A stretch of 5,149 nt of DNA from Desulfuromonadaceae bacterium. GTDB lineage: Bacteria > Desulfobacterota > Desulfuromonadia > Desulfuromonadales > Geopsychrobacteraceae. The translations under genes and the position numbers were made by a program. The DNA lies in the NCBI GenBank assembly GCA_013138655.1, contig WTCI01000022.1, positions 1 through 5,149 of the forward strand. The letters run 5' to 3'. Positions 1 through 5,149 of the stretch are shown here, piece by piece; the first letter of the stretch is position 1, and the number at the start of each line of letters is the position of its first letter. The notes beneath the pieces were generated by a model. The model searched no databases and was not told where the DNA came from. It saw only the letters and a list, made by a program, of their open reading frames with translations.

Positions 1-67
1 TCGCGTACTCTCTCGCCCAGGCTGCATGTGAGCCGACCAGAAAAGGTTCAAGCAGGAGAATCTCCAT
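1..67 (-). CDS. Partial N-terminus of a DUF3524/GTDC1-like glycosyltransferase (tRNA-queuosine mannosyltransferase-like)
   Basis: An open frame starts with ATG at 67 (minus strand) and runs off the left edge after 22 codons. The peptide begins MEILLLEPFLVGSHAAW. A hydrophobic beta strand followed by E-P/A-F-x-x-G-S-H is the N-terminal signature I associate with the DUF3524/GTDC1 family, whose animal member is the tRNA-queuosine alpha-mannosyltransferase QTMAN. The start lies 6 bp after the ispG stop codon, with AGGA about 10 nt upstream inside the end of ispG, so it is probably cotranscribed with ispG and translationally coupled. Only the N-terminus is visible, so no catalytic motif can be checked. 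The family assignment rests on about 17 residues and is an inference. Another Rossmann/GT-B type protein with a similar first strand is possible. Confidence 0.55.
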   Translation of the reverse strand, partial: MEILLLEPFLVGSHAAWAREYA

Positions 68-73
68 CGTCGG

Positions 74-1144
74 CTATTCCTGCCCCGTCAGCTCTTCAAC
101 CATCCGCCAGGCTTCTTCCACCAGCACATCGGCCAGTTCGGACTGAGCGACCTTGCGCACCACTTCCCCGCGCCGGAACAGCAACCCCTGCCCGCGCCCC
201 CCGGCAATCCCCAGATCAGCCTCGCGTGCCTCGCCAGGACCATTGACCACGCAACCCATCACCGCAATGGTCAGGGGCTTCGGCAAATCATGCAGCCGCC
301 GTTCCACCTCTTCGGCAATATCGATCAGGTCGATTTCGCAACGTCCGCAAGTCGGACAGCTGACAAACACCGGTCCATGTTCCCGCAGCTCCAGACTCTT
401 GAGAATCTCCCAGCCGACCCGGACTTCCTCCACCGGATCCCCGGTCAGGGAGACCCGCAGGGTATCGCCGATGCCATCGTAAAGCAGCGTTCCCAGGCCG
501 ACGGCACTCTTGATGGTACCGGCCCAGGTTGTCCCCGCCTCGGTAACTCCGATATGCAGGGGATAATCGACCTGCGTTGCCAGCAAACGGTAAGCTTCAA
601 CGGTCCGCCGGATATCGGAAGACTTGAGGCTGACCTTGATTTCCGGATAGTTCAACTCTTCAAGAAGGTGGATATGCCCCAGAGCACTCTCGGCCATCGC
701 TGCGGCGGTGGGATGCCCGTATTTTTGCAGCAGCTCCTTTTCCAGCGAACCGCCATTGACACCGATGCGAATCGGAATCGCTCGCTCCCGGCAGGCAGCA
801 ACAACCTCTTTCACCTTCCAACGTTCACCGATGTTACCCGGATTAAGCCGCAGTCCATCAACCCCCTGTTCCAAAGCTGTCAGGGCCAGTTTATAATCGA
901 AATGGATATCGGCAATCAACGGCATCCGGCAGTTCTGCATGATGGCACCCAGAGACTTCGCGGCCTGTTGGTCGGGCACCGCACAACGGATAATTTCACA
1001 TCCGGCAGTCTGCAGTGCAGCGATCTGCGCCAGAGTTGCGGTCACATCGCGGGTATCGGTGTTACACATCGATTGCACACTGATCGGCGCATCTCCCCCC
1101 ACGGCAAAATTGCCCAGCTTGATCTGACGGCTTTTACGTCGCAA
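74..1144 (-). CDS. ispG: 4-hydroxy-3-methylbut-2-enyl diphosphate synthase IspG (GcpE)
   Basis: Cytoplasmic [4Fe-4S] enzyme of the MEP isoprenoid pathway. It reductively opens 2-C-methyl-D-erythritol 2,4-cyclodiphosphate to HMBPP, which IspH then uses. The protein is 356 residues, a little shorter than E. coli IspG (372). The N-terminal TIM barrel occupies roughly residues 5-255 (VQSMCNTDTRD at 23-33, IRCAVPD at 52-58, ADIHFDY at 78-84, GLRLNPGNIG at 97-106, GVTEAGT at 199-205). The C-terminal ferredoxin-like domain carries the cluster ligands C263 and C266 (CPTCGR), C298 (MGCVVNGPGE) and E305. All four match the E. coli set with a constant offset of 7. The start is TTG, supported by AAGGAG at 1158-1153, 8 nt upstream. 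No nearer ATG fits the conserved N-terminus. The glycosyltransferase-like frame begins 6 bp after the stop, suggesting an operon. Confidence 0.97.
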   Translation of the reverse strand: MRRKSRQIKLGNFAVGGDAPISVQSMCNTDTRDVTATLAQIAALQTAGCEIIRCAVPDQQAAKSLGAIMQNCRMPLIADIHFDYKLALTALEQGVDGLRLNPGNIGERWKVKEVVAACRERAIPIRIGVNGGSLEKELLQKYGHPTAAAMAESALGHIHLLEELNYPEIKVSLKSSDIRRTVEAYRLLATQVDYPLHIGVTEAGTTWAGTIKSAVGLGTLLYDGIGDTLRVSLTGDPVEEVRVGWEILKSLELREHGPVFVSCPTCGRCEIDLIDIAEEVERRLHDLPKPLTIAVMGCVVNGPGEAREADLGIAGGRGQGLLFRRGEVVRKVAQSELADVLVEEAWRMVEELTGQE

Positions 1145-1152
1145 CGGCTCTA

Positions 1153-1158
1153 CTCCTT
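1153..1158 (-). promoter_or_regulatory. Ribosome binding site deciding the TTG start of ispG
   Basis: Read on the minus strand this is AAGGAG, followed by 8 nt and then TTG at 1144-1142. No other initiation codon in frame has comparable support, so the rare TTG start is preferred. Confidence 0.75.
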
Positions 1159-1177
1159 ATCGATAAATTCAACCGCG

Positions 1178-1206
1178 AGTCTACCTCTATCCCCAGCGAC
1201 AATCAA
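1178..1206 (-). promoter_or_regulatory. Candidate sigma70 promoter of ispG
   Basis: On the minus strand TTGATT (1206-1201) is followed by a 17-nt spacer and TAGACT (1183-1178), each matching 4 of 6 consensus positions. Transcription would begin near 1171, leaving a leader of about 27 nt that contains the Shine-Dalgarno sequence. It is found by eye from spacing and consensus only. Confidence 0.5.
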
Positions 1207-1218
1207 GCGGAGCGATGT

Positions 1219-1248
1219 TTGACAGCGACCGGCCTCCGGGAGTACTCT
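1219..1248 (+). promoter_or_regulatory. Candidate promoter for rlmD upstream of the palindromic element
   Basis: A perfect TTGACA (1219-1224) is followed by an 18-nt spacer and TACTCT (1243-1248), a poor -10. If used, the rlmD transcript would start near 1255 and carry the whole palindromic element in a 5' leader of about 210 nt. It lies back to back with the ispG promoter. The weak -10 keeps confidence low. Confidence 0.3.
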
Positions 1249-1278
1249 GCGCTTCCCGTGAGAAATCATCAGCAACTA

Positions 1279-1440
1279 TTGAATGATGCACTCGCAAAAA
1301 GTCATGAGATGGCTAAGCAAAAATTTCGACCTACAAGGCGTAGTGGTTTTTCAGGGGTGAAGGCATACATATGGTATGTCGAGGTCCTGAAAAAACGCTG
1401 TAACGCAGCAGGGCGGACTTTTTGCGACGCCATCATTGAA
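1279..1440. repeat. MITE-like imperfect palindromic element with terminal inverted repeats
   Basis: The first 25 nt (1279-1303) and last 25 nt (1416-1440) are inverted copies matching at 21 of 25 positions, including TCGCAAAAAGTC against GACTTTTTGCGA and the outer AATGATG against CATCATT. Complementarity continues inward: GTTTTTCAGG (1346-1355) pairs with the CCTGAAAAAAC tract (1386-1396), and CATAC (1364-1368) with GTATG (1374-1378), leaving a 5-nt apical loop. The left arm is about 20 nt longer than the right. TA abuts both ends (1277-1278 and 1441-1442), which could be a TA target duplication of the IS630/Tc1 kind or simply more palindrome. No transposase is encoded, and the frame crossing it is not protein-like. 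From memory, similar palindromes recur in Desulfuromonadales genomes; I could not verify this. It is either a non-autonomous transposable element or a large REP/BIME-type repeat. Confidence 0.75.
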
Positions 1441-1465
1441 TAACCGAAGAGAAACGACCATTTCC

Positions 1466-2851
1466 GTGAAAAAGCAGCAGAGCAAGAAACAACTCCCCCG
1501 GGAAACCCTGAAACTGACCATCAATGCCCTTGATAATGAGGGGATCGGCCTGGCCTCTCATCAGCGCAAAACCGCCCTTGTTCAGGGGGCCTTGCCGGGA
1601 GAAACAGTCCTCGCCGAAGTCGAACACGAAGGGCGGACCCACATCTATACCCGGCTGCGCAGGGTGCTGCGCAATGCCCCGCAACGCACCGCCCAGATCG
1701 CCTGCGAACTGGAGCAGAGCTGCCTCGGCTGCCCGCTGATCCGGATGAAGTATCAGGCGCAGCTCGCTTACAAACAGCAGCGGGTCGAACAAGCTCTCGC
1801 TAGAGAACAGTTACTGAGGGACGAACTGGTCAGCACAACGCTGGCATCGGACCCACCCTTTGGTTATCGTGCCAACGCCAAGCTGGTGATTGGACGCAAG
1901 CGGGAGAAAGTGCTGATCGGTCTTTATCGGCGGGGCAGCCACGAAATTATCGATTGCCCTGATTGCCCGGTTCATCACCCGCTGATCAATAAAATTACTG
2001 CGGTGCTGCGCGAGGAAATCCAGCGGCAGAAGGTGTCCGTTTACAGCCCGCAGCACAGACGGGGCCTGCTGCGCTATCTGCTGATCCGGGTCAGTCCGAC
2101 CAAAAACAAGGCGCTGGTGACCTTTGTCAGCAACGACCGCGACCTGCAACAACTGCCGAAACTTGGCAAATGGCTGATGCGCAAGGTTCCAGAGGTCATT
2201 GCCGTACACCAGAACGTCAACAGCTCAACCGGCAATGTCATTCTCGGCCAGGAAACTCTCAAACTGCACGGCCTGCCCGACCTGATCGATCAAGTCGGCG
2301 ATATCCGGCTGCGGATTGGCCCGGAAGCCTTTTTCCAGGTCAACAGTTTGCAGGCAGCACGTATCTACACCATGGTTCGGGAATGGGCCCAATTGACACG
2401 AAAAGACTCGGCGATCGACCTTTACTGCGGCATCGGCGGCATCGCCCTGCATCTGGCACAGGATGCCGGACAGGTTTATGGCATCGAATATATCCCGGAA
2501 GCGGTGCGCAACGCCGCTGATAATGCAGAACTGAACGGCTTGAAGAACTGCCGGTTTGTATCCGGTGATGCCGCGGAAGAACTGCAGAAATTGGCTCCCC
2601 AACTCAAAAATTTGACCCTGGCGGCACTCAACCCGCCCCGCAAGGGCTGCTCAAAGGAACTATTGCAGGAGCTCTGTCAAATCCGCCCACAACAGATCAT
2701 TTATGTCTCCTGTGATCCCGACAGTTTGGCCCGTGACCTGCGACTGCTGGTTGACCAGAGTTATCAGCTGGTTCGCGTCCAGCCGGTCGATATGTTTCCG
2801 CAGACGTCCCACGTGGAGACGGTTGTCCAGCTGAAGCTTTCCGGAGGCTGA
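1466..2851 (+). CDS. rlmD: 23S rRNA (uracil-5-)-methyltransferase, RlmD/RlmCD type (TrmA family)
   Basis: SAM-dependent enzyme predicted to methylate C5 of a uridine in 23S rRNA (U1939 for E. coli RlmD). From the GTG start it is 461 residues (E. coli RlmD 433). Domains in order are a TRAM RNA-binding domain (about 12-69), [4Fe-4S] ligands C80, C86 and C89 (C-x5-C-x2-C) plus C167 (CPDCPV), a central RNA-binding region, and a Rossmann methyltransferase with the SAM loop DLYCGIGG (318-325), GIE (339-341), NPPRKGC (389-395), the nucleophile C416 in YVSCDP, and E451 in HVET. The spacing of the first three cysteines nearly equals that of E. coli RlmD. N389 and the SAM loop look more like RlmC, so the exact target uridine is uncertain. 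A longer frame opens with TTG at 1436 inside the palindromic repeat and lacks a Shine-Dalgarno sequence. GTG 1466 is preferred, but its own site (GAAGAGAAA) is weak and distant. Confidence 0.9.
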   Translation: MKKQQSKKQLPRETLKLTINALDNEGIGLASHQRKTALVQGALPGETVLAEVEHEGRTHIYTRLRRVLRNAPQRTAQIACELEQSCLGCPLIRMKYQAQLAYKQQRVEQALAREQLLRDELVSTTLASDPPFGYRANAKLVIGRKREKVLIGLYRRGSHEIIDCPDCPVHHPLINKITAVLREEIQRQKVSVYSPQHRRGLLRYLLIRVSPTKNKALVTFVSNDRDLQQLPKLGKWLMRKVPEVIAVHQNVNSSTGNVILGQETLKLHGLPDLIDQVGDIRLRIGPEAFFQVNSLQAARIYTMVREWAQLTRKDSAIDLYCGIGGIALHLAQDAGQVYGIEYIPEAVRNAADNAELNGLKNCRFVSGDAAEELQKLAPQLKNLTLAALNPPRKGCSKELLQELCQIRPQQIIYVSCDPDSLARDLRLLVDQSYQLVRVQPVDMFPQTSHVETVVQLKLSGG

Positions 2852-2853
2852 GA

Positions 2854-3195
2854 ATGCTGAATGATACAACCCTGGCTGCCGTCTTACTGATCTGTGCCGG
2901 AATCATCCACAACTACAGCTTCATGTGCCGTAAGTTACCCCGGGAAAAGCTGACAATTCCGTACCCGTCATCCACCGTCGGCATGCTTCTCTTCGACCTC
3001 AGCTGGATGCTGATGGCGGCCTATGGCTTCTATCTCACCCTGCAAATTTCGACGATGCTCAGTATGGTCGCAGCCGGCATCTACTTTCTGTTGTTCCCTT
3101 TCCTCCTGCAACCCCCCTTGGCCAGATTGCTCGGATTCAGGAGTTTGGGCGATTTTGTCAACATCACTGATACACACAAAAACGGGGAAAACTGA
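2854..3195 (+). CDS. Small three-helix inner-membrane protein of unknown function
   Basis: The protein is 113 residues and I do not recognise a family. Three hydrophobic segments are visible: about 5-23 (ending in IIHNYSF), about 41-63 (after the IPYPSS turn) and about 65-90 (MVAAGIYFLLFPFLLQPP). A basic MCRKLPREK loop (24-32) lies between helices 1 and 2, and the tail of about 23 residues is polar. By the positive-inside rule the 1-2 loop would be cytoplasmic, placing the N-terminus outside; this is inference. GGAGG (2843-2847) lies in the last codons of rlmD, 6 nt before the ATG, and the gap between stop and start is 2 nt. It is therefore almost certainly cotranscribed and probably translationally coupled with the methyltransferase, although no functional link is evident. 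Coupling and a consistent membrane-protein composition argue that it is real. Confidence 0.75.
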   Translation: MLNDTTLAAVLLICAGIIHNYSFMCRKLPREKLTIPYPSSTVGMLLFDLSWMLMAAYGFYLTLQISTMLSMVAAGIYFLLFPFLLQPPLARLLGFRSLGDFVNITDTHKNGEN

Positions 3196-3201
3196 ATTGG
3201 A

Positions 3202-3244
3202 CAAAAAACAGCGGCACCTGAATATCTCGGTAACCGCCATTTTT
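3202..3244. terminator. Candidate bidirectional terminator between convergent genes
   Basis: GCGG (3211-3214) pairs with CCGC (3234-3237), with possible further CC/GG pairing inside. The stem is preceded by an A6 tract (3203-3208) and followed by T5 (3240-3244). It therefore offers a U-tract in both directions, as expected between the membrane-protein gene and the convergent LysR gene. The stem is short and interrupted, so strength is doubtful. Confidence 0.4.
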
Positions 3245-3266
3245 ATAAATCTACCCAGTTGATGCT

Positions 3267-4178
3267 TCAGCTAAAGGGTTGAGACTCCCCCATCACCCGA
3301 AAAACAATATTGACAAAATTTCGGAAAATCTCCTCTTCTTCACGACCTTTGTTGAAGATGATCGTGCGGCGCCTCTGGTGCTCAAAACCTTTGGCATAAT
3401 GAGCCACCATCTGCCCACTGTCCAGGTATTCCTGGACCAGGCTCTTCGACACAAAGGACACACCGCCACCAGCCAGCACTGTCTGGCAAGTTAAATGCAG
3501 ATCATCGGAAATCAGCACTCCGGTGAACTCTTCCAACTGCCGACCCGCCTTTGAAAGCCCCGCCATAACCAACATTTTTGAACTACAGCCATCTTTTCGA
3601 GCGAATAACCGCATTTTTAAAAGCTCGTCTAAAGTAATATCAGGGGCTGACAAGCCTAACTCGGGGGCACTGACAAAAACCAGCTCATCCTCCGGCATGG
3701 CGTAGGTTTGAAAACCACTCAAGTCACTTTCCCGACAATGCTCGACCACCGCCAGATCAAACTCTTGGTTACGCACCCCCTCCAAGGCCCGATCGGGGCT
3801 GTAAAACAGGAACTTGAGATCAACTGAACTACCGTTTTCCAGCATAAAGATATTCAGCACGTCAGGCAGAAAAACTGTCCCGAAGGTCGGCGTACAACAA
3901 AGAGAGATGCACTGTTTGTCGGTCAATTGTTGTAGATCACGAACCAGAGCATCCTGCAAAGCGAGAACCCGGTACGCCGCTTCCAGAACAAGTTCCCCGG
4001 CTTGTGTTAAACTCAACGTGGAGCCGGAACGACGCATGAGTCTCTGGCCGAAGCGATCTTCAAGAAATTTGATTCGCTGAGAAACTGCCGACTGGGTCAG
4101 ATGAAGAATTGTCGCTGCCTTGGAAAAACTGCCTGCCTCGACAGCGGTTACCAAGGTTTTCAAATATCGCATATCCAT
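3267..4178 (-). CDS. LysR-type transcriptional regulator
   Basis: The protein is 303 residues, the usual length for the family. The N-terminal winged helix-turn-helix (about 3-62) includes AGSFSKAA and the recognition helix TQSAVSQRIKFLE (28-40), then the wing RSGSTLSLTQAG (50-61). A linker helix follows (about 62-88), then a two-lobed effector-binding domain (about 90-297) with AGGGVSFVSKSLV (236-248). The effector domain holds six cysteines (C90, C94, C95, C148, C198, C231). C198 sits in the loop that usually reads G-S-x-T-R. The effector is unknown. The gene is divergent from the cytochrome gene 249 bp away, the classic LysR arrangement, so control of that gene and of itself is likely but inferred. 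Start ATG 4178 is chosen; a second ATG two codons later is an alternative, and neither has a strong ribosome binding site. Confidence 0.93.
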   Translation of the reverse strand: MDMRYLKTLVTAVEAGSFSKAATILHLTQSAVSQRIKFLEDRFGQRLMRRSGSTLSLTQAGELVLEAAYRVLALQDALVRDLQQLTDKQCISLCCTPTFGTVFLPDVLNIFMLENGSSVDLKFLFYSPDRALEGVRNQEFDLAVVEHCRESDLSGFQTYAMPEDELVFVSAPELGLSAPDITLDELLKMRLFARKDGCSSKMLVMAGLSKAGRQLEEFTGVLISDDLHLTCQTVLAGGGVSFVSKSLVQEYLDSGQMVAHYAKGFEHQRRRTIIFNKGREEEEIFRNFVNIVFRVMGESQPFS

Positions 4179-4216
4179 ACAATTATCCGAATGTTATGAA
4201 TTGTCCCTATTAACAA
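4179..4216. promoter_or_regulatory. Possible LysR operator half-sites in the divergent region
   Basis: ACAATT (4179-4184) and AATTGT (4199-4204) form a dyad with 14 nt between the arms. TTGT (4201-4204) and ACAA (4213-4216) form a second, overlapping dyad, TTGT-N8-ACAA. They overlap the predicted start of transcription and the leader of the LysR gene, consistent with autoregulation. The region is AT-rich, so chance dyads are likely. Confidence 0.3.
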
Positions 4217-4220
4217 GTTT

Positions 4221-4249
4221 AATATATATATAAAAAGAATTCGCTTCAA
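4221..4249 (-). promoter_or_regulatory. Candidate sigma70 promoter of the LysR-type regulator gene
   Basis: On the minus strand TTGAAG (4249-4244), a 17-nt spacer and TATATT (4226-4221) give a well-spaced promoter. Transcription would start near 4214, leaving a leader of about 36 nt. The -10 lies in an alternating AT run, so its register is uncertain. Confidence 0.5.
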
Positions 4250-4279
4250 CCTGTTTCAAAAAACGTGTTACTATATATG

Positions 4280-4308
4280 TTAGATTATCACCATTAGTCA
4301 AATATAAT
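4280..4308 (+). promoter_or_regulatory. Candidate activator-dependent promoter of the cytochrome gene
   Basis: A perfect -10, TATAAT, lies at 4303-4308. The hexamer 17 nt upstream (TTAGAT, 4280-4285) is a poor -35. A strong -10 without a -35, next to a divergent LysR gene, suggests activation by that regulator. The start would fall near 4314-4316, giving a leader of about 113 nt. Confidence 0.45.
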
Positions 4309-4320
4309 TCCTCATGACCC

Positions 4321-4395
4321 AGCGGAAAAGGAGGTTTCAGGCACTCGGGTCGGCTTCTGTCAGGAGTTTTAAGCCCTGAAAAATGAAGCGGAAAA
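4321..4395 (+). promoter_or_regulatory. Structured leader: stem-loop bracketed by a direct repeat
   Basis: TTTCAGG (4335-4341) pairs perfectly with CCTGAAA (4375-4381), and inside it ACTC (4343-4346) pairs with GAGT (4364-4367). The stem-loop is flanked by two identical AGCGGAAAA copies (4321-4329 and 4387-4395). An AAGGAGGT tract (4328-4335) next to the left repeat has no start codon at usable distance. I recognise no known riboswitch class. Confidence 0.35.
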
Positions 4396-4427
4396 TCCCC
4401 CAAGCAACATTCACATAAGGAGGCAAC

Positions 4428-5149
4428 ATGTCATCCAAGTTTTCCGGTACCAAAACCGGCAGACTGGTGGGACTTTTCTTCCTGGTCCTGATCCTGGGCG
4501 CTTGCGCCACGGGAGCGATCAGAGAAAAAATGCTCACCTTGCCTGCCATTGACGGTGCCACCTACGTCGGGCAGGACAGCTGCCTGGACTGCCATGAAGA
4601 CATGGCAGAAAGTTTCAGCCGCAACGTTCACGGGCGTCTGGCTGATTTTGAAATGATGGGTGCGGAAAAAGGCTGCGAATCCTGCCACGGTCCCGGCAGT
4701 CTGCACATTGACAGCGATGGAGACACCGAGAAAATTCTCCGCCCCGCAGAACTGAACGCCGAAGAGACCGGCGCCATCTGTGCCACCTGTCATACCGACG
4801 GCAACCTGATGGACTGGACCCACAGTGAGCACGCTCTGGCAGACCTCAGCTGTACCGACTGCCACAGCATACACGCTGAAGAGCCTCTTAAAGCCAACCT
4901 GAAACAAGAAGATCCCGAGCTGTGCTACTCATGTCACCAGGAGATGATGGCAAAAACCAACTTCCCGTCTCATCATCCAATCAAAGAGGGCAAAATGAGC
5001 TGCGGCGATTGCCACAATCCGCACGGTGAGTTGAACACCCACGAGCGCACCAACGATCTGTGCCTCGACTGCCACACCCGCTACCAGGGTCCGTTTGTCT
5101 TCGGTCATGCCCCGGTTGAGGATGATTGCACGATCTGCCACGATCCGCA
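4428..5149 (+). CDS. DmsE/MtrA-family multiheme cytochrome c lipoprotein (3' end outside window)
   Basis: Periplasmic c-type cytochrome that probably passes electrons from inner-membrane quinol oxidation to an outer-membrane porin-cytochrome conduit or terminal reductase. The 240 visible residues start with a basic N-region, a hydrophobic core (13-25) and a lipobox LGAC with C26 as the predicted lipidated cysteine (A at +2 does not suggest inner-membrane retention). Eight CXXCH heme sites follow, at 52, 83, 118, 142, 166, 192, 212 and 234. Family-typical stretches include YVGQDSCLDCHE, GCESCHGPG, SEHALADLSCTDCH, SHHPIKEGKMSC and NPHGE. Spare histidines (H68, H93, H135, H149, H182/H183, H199, H227) could be distal ligands for bis-His hemes. 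The DmsE family usually has ten hemes in about 300 residues, so about two sites are expected past the edge. UAAGGAGG (4416-4423) lies 4 nt before the ATG, a strong site. Substrate and electron acceptor cannot be told from this part. Confidence 0.92.
   Translation, partial: MSSKFSGTKTGRLVGLFFLVLILGACATGAIREKMLTLPAIDGATYVGQDSCLDCHEDMAESFSRNVHGRLADFEMMGAEKGCESCHGPGSLHIDSDGDTEKILRPAELNAEETGAICATCHTDGNLMDWTHSEHALADLSCTDCHSIHAEEPLKANLKQEDPELCYSCHQEMMAKTNFPSHHPIKEGKMSCGDCHNPHGELNTHERTNDLCLDCHTRYQGPFVFGHAPVEDDCTICHDP

Noticed and set aside
290..1222. 310-codon open frame on the plus strand opposite ispG
   Set aside because: It is antisense to an unambiguous IspG with all cluster ligands. The translation has no recognisable domain and is a shadow of high-GC coding bias.
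1279..1440. CRISPR array, tRNA or rho-independent terminator reading of the repeat
   Set aside because: There is only one foldback and no spaced direct repeats. It lacks tRNA features, and the T5 tract lies inside an arm rather than after the stem.
1219..1443. 74-codon frame on the plus strand through the palindromic element
   Set aside because: It starts with TTG inside a -35-like hexamer, has no ribosome binding site, and most of it is the palindrome itself.
1436..1465. TTG 1436 as the start of rlmD
   Set aside because: The codon lies within the repeat's terminal inverted repeat, has no Shine-Dalgarno sequence, and family N-termini do not need the extra ten residues. GTG 1466 also puts the cluster cysteines at E. 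coli-like positions.
4309..4427. c-di-GMP (GEMM) riboswitch in the cytochrome leader
   Set aside because: Such riboswitches are common before cytochromes in this bacterial group, but I could not find the GEMM conserved core or its two-helix arrangement here.
4431..4907. 158-codon minus-strand frame opposite the cytochrome
   Set aside because: It is antisense to eight correctly spaced CXXCH motifs, and its start and composition look like a shadow.

Overview
The window reads as a chromosomal segment of a Gram-negative anaerobe of the Desulfuromonadales type (Geobacter/Desulfuromonas/Pelobacter relatives). This is inferred from a DmsE/MtrA-type multiheme cytochrome c lipoprotein next to a LysR-type regulator, from the MEP isoprenoid enzyme IspG, and from a palindromic dispersed-repeat type that I associate with this group from memory. 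No taxonomic search was possible.

Layout. On the minus strand at the left edge are the first 22 codons of a gene resembling the DUF3524/GTDC1 (tRNA-queuosine mannosyltransferase-like) N-terminus. It lies 6 bp downstream of a complete ispG (74-1144, minus), which has a TTG start, a good Shine-Dalgarno sequence and a plausible sigma70 promoter. Positions 1145-1465 hold no protein gene. They carry the ispG promoter, a candidate divergent promoter, and a ~162-bp imperfect palindrome (1279-1440) with ~25-bp terminal inverted repeats flanked by TA, i.e. a MITE-like element. Its right end sits 25 bp before the chosen start of an RlmD-family 23S rRNA uracil-5-methyltransferase (1466-2851, plus). A small three-helix membrane protein of unknown function (2854-3195) follows 2 bp later and is probably translationally coupled. 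A candidate bidirectional terminator (about 3202-3244) separates this pair from a convergent LysR-type regulator (3267-4178, minus).

The regulator is divergent from the last gene, a cytochrome beginning at 4428 and cut by the window edge at 5149. The AT-rich 249-bp region between them (4179-4427) holds a well-formed promoter for the regulator with possible operator dyads, a perfect TATAAT -10 with a poor -35 for the cytochrome (the usual look of an activator-dependent promoter), and a stem-loop bracketed by a 9-nt direct repeat in the cytochrome leader. The cytochrome has a lipobox and eight CXXCH sites in its first 240 residues. It probably belongs to the decaheme DmsE/MtrA family that carries electrons across the periplasm and through an outer-membrane porin.

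Functional reading. The left half is housekeeping (isoprenoid synthesis, tRNA/rRNA modification). The right half looks like the start of a regulated respiratory or extracellular electron-transfer locus whose remaining genes lie beyond the right edge. I see no clearly undescribed system. The points most worth checking are the palindromic element, the regulator-cytochrome switch region, the lipid-anchored cytochrome and the truncated glycosyltransferase-like gene.
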